Shown: one piece after another, positions 6,780-15,373 of the stretch
Layout: each line of letters starts with the position of its first letter
Numbering within the stretch: position 1 is the first letter of the stretch
NCBI GenBank assembly: GCA_943788725.1
Contig: CALSRJ010000001.1
Coordinates: 124,001-188,000 of the forward strand
Direction: 5' to 3'
Length of the DNA stretch: 64,000 bases
DNA from: an uncultured Flavobacteriales bacterium
GTDB taxonomy: Bacteria; Bacteroidota; Bacteroidia; Flavobacteriales_G; Salibacteraceae
Program-made: the position numbers and the translations under genes
The notes under the pieces: generated by a model
What the model was told of the DNA's origin: nothing
Database searches by the model: none
The model's input: the letters and a program-made list of their open reading frames with translations, nothing else

Positions 6780-7871
6780 ATGCAGAACCATTCACCGCTC
6801 ACCAATCACCCATCCCCAACCAAGGGCCAGGGTGCCCAGACCAATCCCCACAACCGATTTCACAAGCAGTCATACAAGGTGAGCGAAGACTACCTCGACT
6901 ACCTGGTTGCCGAAGGGGAGAATCAGAAGCGACGGACCAAGGTCATTGAGATTCATCCAAAGACCATTGTGAATGAAGTGAAAAGTCCGGACGTACCGAT
7001 GCCGTGGTCGTTGAACCCCTATCAAGGCTGCGAGCATGGCTGTACGTATTGTTACGCCCGCAACAGCCACGAGTACTGGGGATATAGTGCAGGGGTTGAT
7101 TTTGAACGCGTGGTCATGGTCAAGCGCAACGCTCCGGCTTTGTTGGAAGCAACGTTAACGCAGAAGTCTTGGAAAGGGGAGGTAGTGGTGCTTTCTGGGA
7201 ATACCGATTGTTACCAGCCCCTTGAACGGAAATATGGTGTGACGCGTCAGCTGCTGGAGGTCTTTTGGAAGCACAAGCACCCGGTGGGCATCATTACGAA
7301 GAATGCCTTGGTGCAGAGAGATATTGACATTCTAGCCGACATGGCGAAAAAGAACCTGACACAGGTGATCCTTTCTGTGACCACGCTCGATGATGATTTG
7401 CGCAGTAAAATGGAGCCGCGTACTGCGTCGGTTCAAAAACGCCTGGAGACAATTGAGGCGCTGAGCTCTGCGGGTATTCCGGTGTCTGTGATGATGGCGC
7501 CGATCATTCCAGGGCTAAATGCACATGAGGTCTTTAACGTGCTGAAGGCGGTCAAAAAGGCTGGTGCACGCGATGCGCACTATACCATGGTGAGACTCAA
7601 TGGACAAATCGCGGATATATTCACGGCTTGGGTGCGTCAGACTTACCCCGATCGGGCAGATCGGGTTTTGAATCAAATTCGGTCGGTGCACGAAGGTTCC
7701 CTGAAAGACAATGCCTTTGGGCGTCGTATGAGGGGGAGTGGACAGGTAGCTCAACACATTAAGGACACCTTTGGTCTGGCGCGGCAGAAGGTGTTTGGAA
7801 TGCCAGACCGGCTCGTACTGAACCAGGAGCTTTTCAGGCAGTACCGAGAACCACAATTGCGTCTTTTTTAA
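6780..7871 (+). CDS. SplB-like radical SAM protein, PA0069 family
   Basis: A 363-aa radical S-adenosylmethionine enzyme. The cluster motif is C-x3-C-x2-C at residues 84, 88 and 91 within NPYQGCEHGCTYCYARN. GQGAQTNPHNRF near the N-terminus is typical of the PA0069/Rv2578c family, which is distantly related to spore photoproduct lyase; the substrate is not established. It begins 27 bases after dnaE and is probably co-transcribed. That places it in a repair cassette and suggests a role with damaged DNA, but that is inference. The first 15 or so residues are encoded by heptad-like repeats (6791-6818) and may not be conserved. Confidence 0.85.
   Translation: MQNHSPLTNHPSPTKGQGAQTNPHNRFHKQSYKVSEDYLDYLVAEGENQKRRTKVIEIHPKTIVNEVKSPDVPMPWSLNPYQGCEHGCTYCYARNSHEYWGYSAGVDFERVVMVKRNAPALLEATLTQKSWKGEVVVLSGNTDCYQPLERKYGVTRQLLEVFWKHKHPVGIITKNALVQRDIDILADMAKKNLTQVILSVTTLDDDLRSKMEPRTASVQKRLETIEALSSAGIPVSVMMAPIIPGLNAHEVFNVLKAVKKAGARDAHYTMVRLNGQIADIFTAWVRQTYPDRADRVLNQIRSVHEGSLKDNAFGRRMRGSGQVAQHIKDTFGLARQKVFGMPDRLVLNQELFRQYREPQLRLF
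6791..6818 (+). repeat. Heptad-like repeat inside the 5' end of the radical SAM gene
   Basis: TTCACCG, CTCACCA, ATCACCC and ATCCCCA are four consecutive 7-base units sharing NTCACCN or a near variant. This is the third array in the cassette found exactly at the start of a gene. Confidence 0.55.
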
Positions 7872-7917
7872 CCCAACAGGATTTCAGTTATTTTCACCCG
7901 AGATTTAATCGAACATC

Positions 7918-8544
7918 ATGAAGGCCATCGTTCAAAGCCCTTTATTACTGATAGCCGTAGGTGCATGCTCTATTGTTGTCTCTTCTTGCGGAAAACCTTC
8001 TTCTACCGCTTCGGGGAATAGTCTACATCGCTATCAAGCTGAGGAGTATACTGACTTGACGGAAGATGCTGTGTTGGGCAAGGGCAGGATTTACGTGGAC
8101 AACGCGCGGCCGTATGAAGACATCATGGGAGCCATCATGGCCGATGCATGGAGCGCTGAAATCAATGGAAATGGTGTGGAAATCAGTGGGCTTGAAATCA
8201 CCCAGATTAAAGTCAATGAAATTGTAATGGACATTAGCGGTGGAACGGCTGCGGATAGCATGATCCTTTACCTGGAGAAAGCCGGACTGGTCTTGGAGTA
8301 TTTCGACGGTCAAGAAGTGTCGATTTCGTTGGGTGAAATGCTATTGGTGGACCGACCCAATCAAATCGTTCGCTTTCTTCCGAATGAAGACGACCTGACG
8401 AGTTGGATGGAGGAAAACCGTCCGGACAGGATGTATTTTACCTACGAATTGCGTGACATTTTTACACCAGATGGGCCATTGCCGGTGCGGTACGAGATCC
8501 TGTTTAGTTATGAATACGCCTACGAAGAGAGCGAGGCGAAATAG
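7918..8544 (+). CDS. Hypothetical lipoprotein
   Basis: A 208-aa protein with a signal peptide ending in the lipobox-like VSSC (cysteine near residue 24), so it is probably lipid-anchored. The mature part is acidic and of mixed alpha/beta character, with no domain I recognise. It is transcribed alone; the next gene is convergent 22 bases away. Function unknown. Confidence 0.65.
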   Translation: MKAIVQSPLLLIAVGACSIVVSSCGKPSSTASGNSLHRYQAEEYTDLTEDAVLGKGRIYVDNARPYEDIMGAIMADAWSAEINGNGVEISGLEITQIKVNEIVMDISGGTAADSMILYLEKAGLVLEYFDGQEVSISLGEMLLVDRPNQIVRFLPNEDDLTSWMEENRPDRMYFTYELRDIFTPDGPLPVRYEILFSYEYAYEESEAK

Positions 8545-8566
8545 GGGTGTTCGTTGGAGTTAGACT

Positions 8567-9094
8567 TCAGATTTTATGGATCTGTTTCAAGTAGTTTTTC
8601 GCCCTAGACCTGATACCGGCAGAATCATCATTCTTCAGCAATTCAAACACTAGTTTTAATTCGTGTCCTAGCTCCGGGTAGGCATGAACGATGTTCAACG
8701 CAGTCTTCATGGCGTGTGCCCGCACCGCAATGGGGTGGTGTTGAGAAGGAATCATCCGAAGACTCAACTCGAACACCTCTCCGGCCAAGTCCTCACTGAG
8801 GTTCACGCAAGACAGGATTCTCCATAGGTCTCGTTTGATACCGTCGTGATTCGTTTCTCCGAGCATACTCCAAATCAACTTCTGTTGACGCGAGGGCAGA
8901 TGTGGAAAGGCATCGTAATAATGGTTCAGAGTCCACGTCATCAGCCAATTCAAGGGGGGTGTGCTGTCTTTTACAACCGCTATGTAGTCTTCGAGGTCGA
9001 AATGCTCACGCGCCATCCGATCCACCAGACGAGCTACAGCTTGTTTGCTGCGGTCTTGCTCCAATGCTTCTGCTATGGACCGAGGGTCGATCAA
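8567..9094 (-). CDS. Helical (HEAT-like) hypothetical protein
   Basis: A 175-aa cytoplasmic protein that appears all-helical, with short amphipathic helix pairs such as PIAVRAHAMKTALNIVHAYPELGHELKLVF that resemble HEAT repeats. Its start overlaps the stop of the upstream DUF6340 lipoprotein gene by four bases (ATGA), so the two are translationally coupled. The coupling suggests related roles, but no function can be given. Confidence 0.65.
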   Translation of the reverse strand: MIDPRSIAEALEQDRSKQAVARLVDRMAREHFDLEDYIAVVKDSTPPLNWLMTWTLNHYYDAFPHLPSRQQKLIWSMLGETNHDGIKRDLWRILSCVNLSEDLAGEVFELSLRMIPSQHHPIAVRAHAMKTALNIVHAYPELGHELKLVFELLKNDDSAGIRSRAKNYLKQIHKI

Positions 9095-10140
9095 TGTTGA
9101 TCCTTCAGTCGCTCTTCGTCGCGTTTTCTATTTCTCAGGGTTTGCACGTAATTCTGTGCCTCCCTGTCGTTGTAGAGGATGTAGGCGTCTTGTGCATACT
9201 TAAGTGCATTGTCTAAGTCTCCGAGGACTTCGTAGGCTATGGCTACGTTGTAGGTGAGGAATCCTGCGCGCTTTGTGTCTGCGGTCGCTATGCCTTCTTT
9301 CCAAACTTCCAAGGCGTCGCTCCAGCGGTTGACATCTGCCATTCTTGTTCCTACAGCGATGGCGGGTGCCTTCTTGTGCCTTCTATAGAAGGGTCTGTGC
9401 ACGCGAATGGGCATTGGAGCTATGCGACTTGCATACATCTCGCCGATGTCTGCGCTAAGGTTAGAGCTTGCATCCCCCTTTCCTATGAGCTTCGCTATGG
9501 CCTCAGCTCTTGATCCAGAGGCTGATTCCCACGTATTTGTGCGCTTATAGAACTGCTCGTCTATGATCGTCTTGTTTACGAAGTCGTAGAATCGTATACC
9601 CATCGTGAGGTTTGCGACACCTTTAGCGTACCATTCGTCTACGCTGATTTCTCGTTTGTTATCGCCTTCGCCTACCGTCTTTTTTGTCACGCGTTTTCCG
9701 TTGGTGACGATGAAGTCGGTATCGAAAATTTCAACCGCAAGCACACCTTGGGCTTTGTATTTACGACAGAGTCCCTCGATGGTGGACCATTCGATTTGTG
9801 CTGGAAAAGCACTTGTGAGGCTGTTTCCAGGAAGTCGTTCAGAGGCAATCGTCGCCGTAAACCTCGGCGTTGATTGCATCGTGCTGTTCAGTCGACTCAG
9901 CGCTCGCTGCACTGCGGCTTTATCTTCCTCGGGAAGCTCCCCCGTTAGGATTCCTTCAAGGATTCCCAATTTCTTGTTTTCATCCAACAAGCTTCTATCT
10001 AGAAGTACAATGTTTTGGATTTCAGCTGGTACCGTGATTTCGGCCGGACGCATTGCGTTCATACTAACACGTCCCTTTTTTGTGCAAGCTGCTAGACTTA
10101 ACATGTAAATTGCAATTCCTGCAAATAGTATTTGCTTCAT
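9091..10140 (-). CDS. DUF6340-type lipoprotein with C-terminal TPR
   Basis: A 349-aa lipoprotein: the signal peptide ends LSLAAC. The body matches my recollection of the Bacteroidota DUF6340 family (early PAEIQNIVLLDR, then EGILTGELPEEDKAAVQRAL and GIRFYDFVNKTIIDEQFY). One or two TPR-like helix pairs lie near the C-terminus (WSDALEVWKEGI, then TYNVAIAYEVLGDLDNALKYA). I use the ATG at 10140: a longer in-frame ATG at 10167 falls at the -7 box (10165-10172). It is the first gene of a two-gene unit. Role unknown, probably in the periplasm or outer membrane. Confidence 0.75.
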   Translation of the reverse strand: MKQILFAGIAIYMLSLAACTKKGRVSMNAMRPAEITVPAEIQNIVLLDRSLLDENKKLGILEGILTGELPEEDKAAVQRALSRLNSTMQSTPRFTATIASERLPGNSLTSAFPAQIEWSTIEGLCRKYKAQGVLAVEIFDTDFIVTNGKRVTKKTVGEGDNKREISVDEWYAKGVANLTMGIRFYDFVNKTIIDEQFYKRTNTWESASGSRAEAIAKLIGKGDASSNLSADIGEMYASRIAPMPIRVHRPFYRRHKKAPAIAVGTRMADVNRWSDALEVWKEGIATADTKRAGFLTYNVAIAYEVLGDLDNALKYAQDAYILYNDREAQNYVQTLRNRKRDEERLKDQH

Positions 10141-10164
10141 ACGCTTAATTTGGAGGTCACTTTG

Positions 10165-10172
10165 CAAACTTA
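10165..10172 (-). promoter_or_regulatory. -7 box for the DUF6340 operon
   Basis: TAAGTTTG matches TAnnTTTG exactly, 24 bases upstream of the chosen start. A TTG lies 14 bases further upstream, closer than the usual spacing, so the -33 element is uncertain. Confidence 0.45.
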
Positions 10173-10243
10173 GGACCAGAAGTGAACAAAGCGTATTTTG
10201 AACGATCTATTTGAACAGACTAATCGATTACCCGCCGTATTCT

Positions 10244-11608
10244 ATGATCTATAATATCTTAAAGCCCTTAGTGTCTATTTCTCTCCGGGCGTACTTTAAG
10301 CGCATTGACGTAAAGGGAAAAGAACACTTGGATTATAAGCACTTGCTTCTCGTTTCCAACCATCCCAGCGCAATGTTTGATCCGCTTCTAATTGCAGTTG
10401 CATCCAAGAAGCAGCTTCATTTCATTGCAGGTATTGAATGGTTCGGGAAAGGCTTGAAAAAGTGGTTGTTTACAAAACACTTCAATATGATTCCAGTTTA
10501 TCGCCCTTGGCTGAAAACAGGAAAGAATCAGGATAACAAAGACATGTTCCGCGAATGTTACATGAGCCTAGAACGGGGAGATACCATTATCATTTATCCT
10601 GAGGCCGAAAGCATTACCGTGCCTTGGATCCGAGAGTTAAAGACGGGTGCTGCGAGGATCAAGCTCGGTGCTGATCAACATTTGAAGGATGGAGGCATAG
10701 ACGAGGAGGTGAAAATTGTTCCTGTCGGACTGAATTATTCGAACCCGCACCGTTTCCAAAGTGGCTTGCTTATCAATATTGGAGAACCAATCGACTTTAA
10801 GGGCATCGATAGAAACGGTGAACCGAAAGAGGTGGCTCGACAGATGACGGAGCGCATCAAGCAGTCTATGGAAGATCAAGTCCTGCACGTTGAGCAAGCC
10901 GAGCATTATCCTGTCATCAAAGCTGCTATGAAGCTCTTGACGGATACCATCATGTCTGAGATTGGTTTGAATAAGAGCGATCACGGACAAGCCTTCATCG
11001 TCCGAAAGGAGATCATTCGGTCCATTGAAATAACTAAGAAGGAAAACCCTGAGGTCATTAGCAAATTGGAGGAGCGCTTGGTGAGGTATGTGGACCAATT
11101 TGAAGCGCTTGGATTCCGGAGGTTTAATCCTTTCGAGACCCAGACATCTACTAGAATGTTATTAATGGCAGGAGCAATCATTGGAGCTCCCTTTTTTGCC
11201 TTAAGTATGGTTGTAAATGGGCTGCCATTTCTAGCCGCACGCGCCGCATTTATGAAATTGCTGCTTTCTAAGGTGACCCAAGAGCATAAACAAGGGCAAA
11301 TCAACCCAGCCTTTGCGGGAAGTCTTGCCTTTTCGACGGGTCTGGCCATATTCGTTCTCTGGTACTTGGGACTCATCTTTATTTCAAGCATGTTCATGCC
11401 TTGGTGGATCGCATGGCCGGTGAGTTGGGTGTTGGGATACCAGTTGGGAAGATTTGCTTTAGTGTACGTGCGCTGGATTGATCGATTGCGACGTATTATG
11501 CGTTGGAATGCCTTTGAAAAAGAGGATCCCGATACTGCACAGGAATTGCTGAAAGATCGATCAGAATTGATTTCATCGCTGATGGAAATTTACAAGGGCG
11601 AGAGTTGA
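10244..11608 (+). CDS. 1-acyl-glycerol-3-phosphate acyltransferase family membrane protein
   Basis: A phospholipid acyltransferase-like protein of 454 aa. The NHPSAMFD motif is the catalytic NHx4D of the PlsC family, and IYPEAES stands where the glycerophosphate-binding FPEG-type motif is expected. After the catalytic domain come a helical linker and two or three membrane segments (about residues 305-400, including FALSMVVNGLPFLAARAAF and FVLWYLGLIFISSMFM). This matches a Bacteroidota subgroup with membrane-anchored C-termini. I chose ATG 10244 over a TTG at 10211. Likely at the inner membrane in lipid synthesis or remodelling; the acceptor is unknown. Confidence 0.82.
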   Translation: MIYNILKPLVSISLRAYFKRIDVKGKEHLDYKHLLLVSNHPSAMFDPLLIAVASKKQLHFIAGIEWFGKGLKKWLFTKHFNMIPVYRPWLKTGKNQDNKDMFRECYMSLERGDTIIIYPEAESITVPWIRELKTGAARIKLGADQHLKDGGIDEEVKIVPVGLNYSNPHRFQSGLLINIGEPIDFKGIDRNGEPKEVARQMTERIKQSMEDQVLHVEQAEHYPVIKAAMKLLTDTIMSEIGLNKSDHGQAFIVRKEIIRSIEITKKENPEVISKLEERLVRYVDQFEALGFRRFNPFETQTSTRMLLMAGAIIGAPFFALSMVVNGLPFLAARAAFMKLLLSKVTQEHKQGQINPAFAGSLAFSTGLAIFVLWYLGLIFISSMFMPWWIAWPVSWVLGYQLGRFALVYVRWIDRLRRIMRWNAFEKEDPDTAQELLKDRSELISSLMEIYKGES

Positions 11609-11678
11609 TCTTGACGTAATTCGACGGTCATCTTTCGGCAACGCCAGGTACGCTGTTGACAACTCATCGGTTCGTCCT

Positions 11679-11708
11679 TTGACCTAAGCGGTATTGTCCA
11701 CAATTTTG
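11679..11708 (+). promoter_or_regulatory. Promoter of the sodium:solute symporter gene
   Basis: TTG (11679-11681), 19 bases, then CAATTTTG (11701-11708), one mismatch from TAnnTTTG. The box ends four bases before the ATG at 11713, which predicts a leaderless transcript. Confidence 0.6.
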
Positions 11709-11712
11709 CTTC

Positions 11713-13167
11713 ATGTCTCCAGCGATTGCCATTGGTATCATAGCGGTTTATTTCCTCGCCTTGATCATCATCTCCTTTCTCACGGGAAAGGATGATTCGA
11801 ACGCAGCATTCTTTGTTGGGAAGAAGGAGTCTCCATGGTATGTGGTGGCGTTTGGTATGATAGGTGCCTCGTTGAGTGGGGTAACTTTCATCAGTGTGCC
11901 GGGTTGGGTGGCTACGAGTCAGTTCAGCTACATGCAAATGGTATTGGGCTACCTAGCGGGTTATGCCGTGGTAGCGACCGTTCTCTTGCCGCTTTATTAC
12001 CGATTGAACCTAACATCTATTTACGGATACCTCGAGCAGCGCTTTGGGTTTTGGAGTTATAAAACAGGCGCTTTCTATTTCTTGCTAAGTAGAGTCATTG
12101 GTGCCTCTTTCCGACTCTACCTCGTGGCAATAGCGCTCCACATCGCGGTCTTTGAGCCGCTTGACCTTCCTTTTTGGGCGGCCGTATTGGTCGCCGTGCT
12201 GCTGATCTGGGTGTACACCTTTCGGAGCGGAATCAAGACGATCATCTGGACAGACACCTTGCAAACAGCTTCCATGTTGTTGGCAGTGGTGGTTACCATC
12301 TTCGTGATCAAAGACGCGATGGGATGGGGGATGGGTGAAATGGTCACAGCCATCAAAGGTTCGGAATACTCAAAGTGGTTCTTCTTCGACGACGTGGACG
12401 ACAATAAGTACTTCTTCAAGCAGTTTCTCGCAGGCATGTTCATCACCATCAGTATGACGGGGTTGGATCAGGACATGATGCAGAAGAATTTGAGTTGTAA
12501 AAACCTAAAGGAAGCCCAGAAGAACATGCTGTGGTTTAGTATTGTTTTGGTGGGTGCCAACGTTCTCTTTCTTTCTCTAGGTGCGCTGCTCTACCTTTTT
12601 GCAGGTGAGACGGGCTTTGATCCTTCCACTGGCGGAGATCAACTTTATCCGGCCCTGGCCTTGAGTGGTGAACTAGGATGGACGGCTGCAGTGCTCTTCA
12701 TCGTTGGACTCGTGGCCGCTGCCTATTCCAGCGCTGATAGTGCCCTCACTGCATTGACGACCTCCTTTTGCGTCGACTTCCTCGGAATGGAGAGCAACCC
12801 AAAGGAAAGCGATAAGCGAACGCGGAAGTGGGTGCACATTGGGTTTACCTTCTTGCTTTTTGGCGTGATCATGGTCTTTCAAACGCTGAACGATGACAGC
12901 GTAATAGCAGAGCTTTTCAAAGTTGCGGGATTCACGTATGGGCCGTTATTGGGCTTGTATGCATTCGGTTTATTCACCAAGAGAAGAGTGGTGGATCGAG
13001 CCGTTCCGTTTATTGCCGTGGCTGCGCCTATGGTCTGTTACGTGCTACAGTCTTACAGCGAAGTGTGGTTCAATGGGTATAAGATTGGCTTTGAGCTGCT
13101 CTTGATCAACGGGGTCATTACCGGTATCGGTCTGTTTGCGTTTTCTTCCCGCAGTAACGCTTCTTAG
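11713..13167 (+). CDS. Sodium:solute symporter (SSS family)
   Basis: A 484-aa polytopic membrane protein with about 13 hydrophobic segments from residue 3 onward. The early GKKESPWYVVAFGMIGASLSGVTF region and the later VAAAYSSADSALTALTTSF segment are characteristic of the SSS family and its sodium-binding core. The substrate cannot be read from sequence. The gene stands alone, and its last 50 bases overlap the 3' end of the convergent TPR gene. Confidence 0.88.
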   Translation: MSPAIAIGIIAVYFLALIIISFLTGKDDSNAAFFVGKKESPWYVVAFGMIGASLSGVTFISVPGWVATSQFSYMQMVLGYLAGYAVVATVLLPLYYRLNLTSIYGYLEQRFGFWSYKTGAFYFLLSRVIGASFRLYLVAIALHIAVFEPLDLPFWAAVLVAVLLIWVYTFRSGIKTIIWTDTLQTASMLLAVVVTIFVIKDAMGWGMGEMVTAIKGSEYSKWFFFDDVDDNKYFFKQFLAGMFITISMTGLDQDMMQKNLSCKNLKEAQKNMLWFSIVLVGANVLFLSLGALLYLFAGETGFDPSTGGDQLYPALALSGELGWTAAVLFIVGLVAAAYSSADSALTALTTSFCVDFLGMESNPKESDKRTRKWVHIGFTFLLFGVIMVFQTLNDDSVIAELFKVAGFTYGPLLGLYAFGLFTKRRVVDRAVPFIAVAAPMVCYVLQSYSEVWFNGYKIGFELLLINGVITGIGLFAFSSRSNAS

Positions 13168-13981
13168 AGGATTCTGCCTGTAAATGGCCTTTCTCCATCG
13201 CGCGTGACCAATACTCACATGCCAATTCGAACTCATTTAGGTTGTAGTAATTCACTCCAATGTTGTACAGTGCTGCAGGGAATTGATGGTCACCTTCCGC
13301 TATGCTGCGAAAAACCTCGTTGCTTTCCACGTGTTTACCACCGCGCAATAAGGAGAGTCCTCTTGCTAAGCGGATGTCCAGGTCTTTTGGAGCAAGGCGT
13401 TCTGCAGTTTGCATCAAGCTGTCTGCGTCTGCATATCTAGACAAATAATAGGCGCAAAGTCCGGCGTTGTAGATGGCTGAAACCTCATTGGGGCGTAGGT
13501 TAATCGAGCGTTGGAATGCATTGATCGCTACCGGGTAATTCTGCAACCACATGTGCGACTGTGCTAAATAGAACCAAGCGTCGGCGTCTTCCCTCTTGTT
13601 GGTGTACACGCTTAAGTAAGAAATCGCCCCGTTGTAGTCTCCTTGCTTAAAGCGCACGACCCCTTTCCATAAGTCCGCTTCTCCGCAGACCATATTCAGG
13701 CTGCAAAATGAATTCAAGTCAACCATTGCGGGCTCCAAATCGCCCTTTTGGATTTTCAATTTGGCTCGCTTCAAATACAGATCTGCTTGACTCGGCGTCT
13801 TGTCTATGAAGTGGTTGAGTTTCTTCAAAGCTTTTGAAGTGTCGCCCTTGAGCAGTAGCTTGTCTACCTTGAGAACCGCCTTGCTTTGGGCGTGAAGCGC
13901 TGTAAAGGGCAGGACTGTTAAGAAGAACCAGAAGACGAAGAAGTATTTCATCACCGCGATATTGCGAAAAATATTTTTCAT
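13118..13981 (-). CDS. Secreted TPR protein
   Basis: A 287-aa protein with a signal peptide (ending LHAQ) followed by about six tetratricopeptide repeats, for example AWFYLAQSHMWLQNYPVAINAFQRSINLRP and ALYNIGVNYYNLNEFELACEYWSRAMEKG. The first ATG lies one base after the nfeD stop, so the pair should be translationally coupled; an in-frame ATG at 13951 is an alternative start with a tighter signal peptide. TPRs mediate protein contacts; the partner is unknown. Its 3' end overlaps the convergent symporter gene by 50 bases. Confidence 0.8.
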   Translation of the reverse strand: MKNIFRNIAVMKYFFVFWFFLTVLPFTALHAQSKAVLKVDKLLLKGDTSKALKKLNHFIDKTPSQADLYLKRAKLKIQKGDLEPAMVDLNSFCSLNMVCGEADLWKGVVRFKQGDYNGAISYLSVYTNKREDADAWFYLAQSHMWLQNYPVAINAFQRSINLRPNEVSAIYNAGLCAYYLSRYADADSLMQTAERLAPKDLDIRLARGLSLLRGGKHVESNEVFRSIAEGDHQFPAALYNIGVNYYNLNEFELACEYWSRAMEKGHLQAESSKKRYCGKKTQTDRYR

Positions 13982-13982
13982 C

Positions 13983-15317
13983 TCAGATCGCGCGCACCTT
14001 TATCTGGGCGGTTGAATAGGAGATGACCCGGACGCGTTGCCCTTTTTCGATGTACCCTGTTTCGGAAGCGGCATCGTGCAGTTGCCCATCGATTTCCACT
14101 TTTCCACTGGGCATCATGTCTGTGTAAGCGACCCCTTCCAAACCGATCAATTCAAATTCTTTCGTAGACGTGCCGACATAGCCGTCTTCTTTGTTCTGTG
14201 CTGTTTTCAGAATAAAGTGCGCGAATGCGTTGGTTTGAAATAATTTGACTGCTAGCAGGATGGAGCCTACCACGGAAGTGGTAGAGGAGATGATGGCGAT
14301 CAGAAAAGACCGGATGAGTACAGATCCATCTACGGGAGAAAAGTCAAAACCAACGTTTCCTACCATCGCCAACGCCAATGCAGTAATGGCGAGCGAGATC
14401 CCTGCAATTCCAGCCACGCCGAAGCCAGGTATGACAAATAGTTCCAACGCGATGAGAATCAATCCCGCGATGAAGATCAAGATCTCCCAATTGGCTGCGA
14501 GGCCCTCCAAATAAAGCGGAGCGAAGTAAAGCACCGCAGCGGCTAGGGCGGCGACGATTGGAAAGCCCAGTCCAGGGGATTGCAGCTCAAAATATATCCC
14601 GCCGAAAATCACCAAAATGAGAAGGCTGCTTATCGCCGGATTGATCAGCCAGCCGATGATGCTGTCGGTGGCGGATAGCCTTTGCTTGATGACCGTGTAG
14701 TCGTCGATGCCCGCGTGGTGCAAAGCCTCTTCCATTGTTCTGTATTCGCCATCACAAAATCCAAGTGCAATGGCTTCGGAGACCGTAAGGGTGACGACCT
14801 TTCCTTTCTCGGAAACGCCTTCTACTTCTTTGTCTGGGTCCACCATGGCTTCAGCAATGTCTGGATCTCGGCCATTTTCCTCAGCTGTTGCACGCATTTT
14901 CTTACGCATGTAGCTTTGGTATTTATCGGGTACTTGTTCGCCAGTTTGATTGACCACTGTAGCGGCGCCTATTGTGGAGCCAGGACGCATGAAAATACTG
15001 TCGCAGGCCAGTGAGATCAACGCGCCAGCGGAGGCGGCATTGTTGTCGATGAGGATCATGACTGGAATGGTCGATTGGAGGATCTTGGTGCGAATGGAGT
15101 CGGCCGCATCTACTGCTCCGCCGTAGGTATTCATATGTATGAAAATCACATCTACCTCTAAATCGTGGGCTTCTTCCATGGCGAGCTTGGTCGTTCGCCA
15201 TACAGGAGCTGCAATTTCTTCTTTGATGTCAAATTGGTATACGCGCTTGGTCTCTTGGCTGCTTGAGGAGAATACAAGGCAAAAACAAAAGAAGAGTGCT
15301 GAAAGGATTGATCTCAT
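13983..15317 (-). CDS. NfeD family membrane serine protease (ClpP-class)
   Basis: A 444-aa protein in three parts: a signal peptide; a ClpP-like serine protease domain with HMNTYGGAVDAADSI and the nucleophile region NNAASAGALISLACD, plus a basic YMRKKMRAT segment that should supply the catalytic lysine; and four or five membrane helices (about residues 220-360) followed by a C-terminal OB-like NfeD domain (GLEGVAYTDMMPSGKVEIDG). Family members degrade membrane proteins and work with SPFH/stomatin partners, though none is adjacent here. It is co-directional with the TPR gene. A TACTTTTA box ends five bases before the start. Confidence 0.88.
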   Translation of the reverse strand: MRSILSALFFCFCLVFSSSSQETKRVYQFDIKEEIAAPVWRTTKLAMEEAHDLEVDVIFIHMNTYGGAVDAADSIRTKILQSTIPVMILIDNNAASAGALISLACDSIFMRPGSTIGAATVVNQTGEQVPDKYQSYMRKKMRATAEENGRDPDIAEAMVDPDKEVEGVSEKGKVVTLTVSEAIALGFCDGEYRTMEEALHHAGIDDYTVIKQRLSATDSIIGWLINPAISSLLILVIFGGIYFELQSPGLGFPIVAALAAAVLYFAPLYLEGLAANWEILIFIAGLILIALELFVIPGFGVAGIAGISLAITALALAMVGNVGFDFSPVDGSVLIRSFLIAIISSTTSVVGSILLAVKLFQTNAFAHFILKTAQNKEDGYVGTSTKEFELIGLEGVAYTDMMPSGKVEIDGQLHDAASETGYIEKGQRVRVISYSTAQIKVRAI

Positions 15318-15373
15318 GCGGTTAAAAGTAAGGAGTGGTGCCCGCATACCGCATGGTCAAGCGAAAAAAGTAT

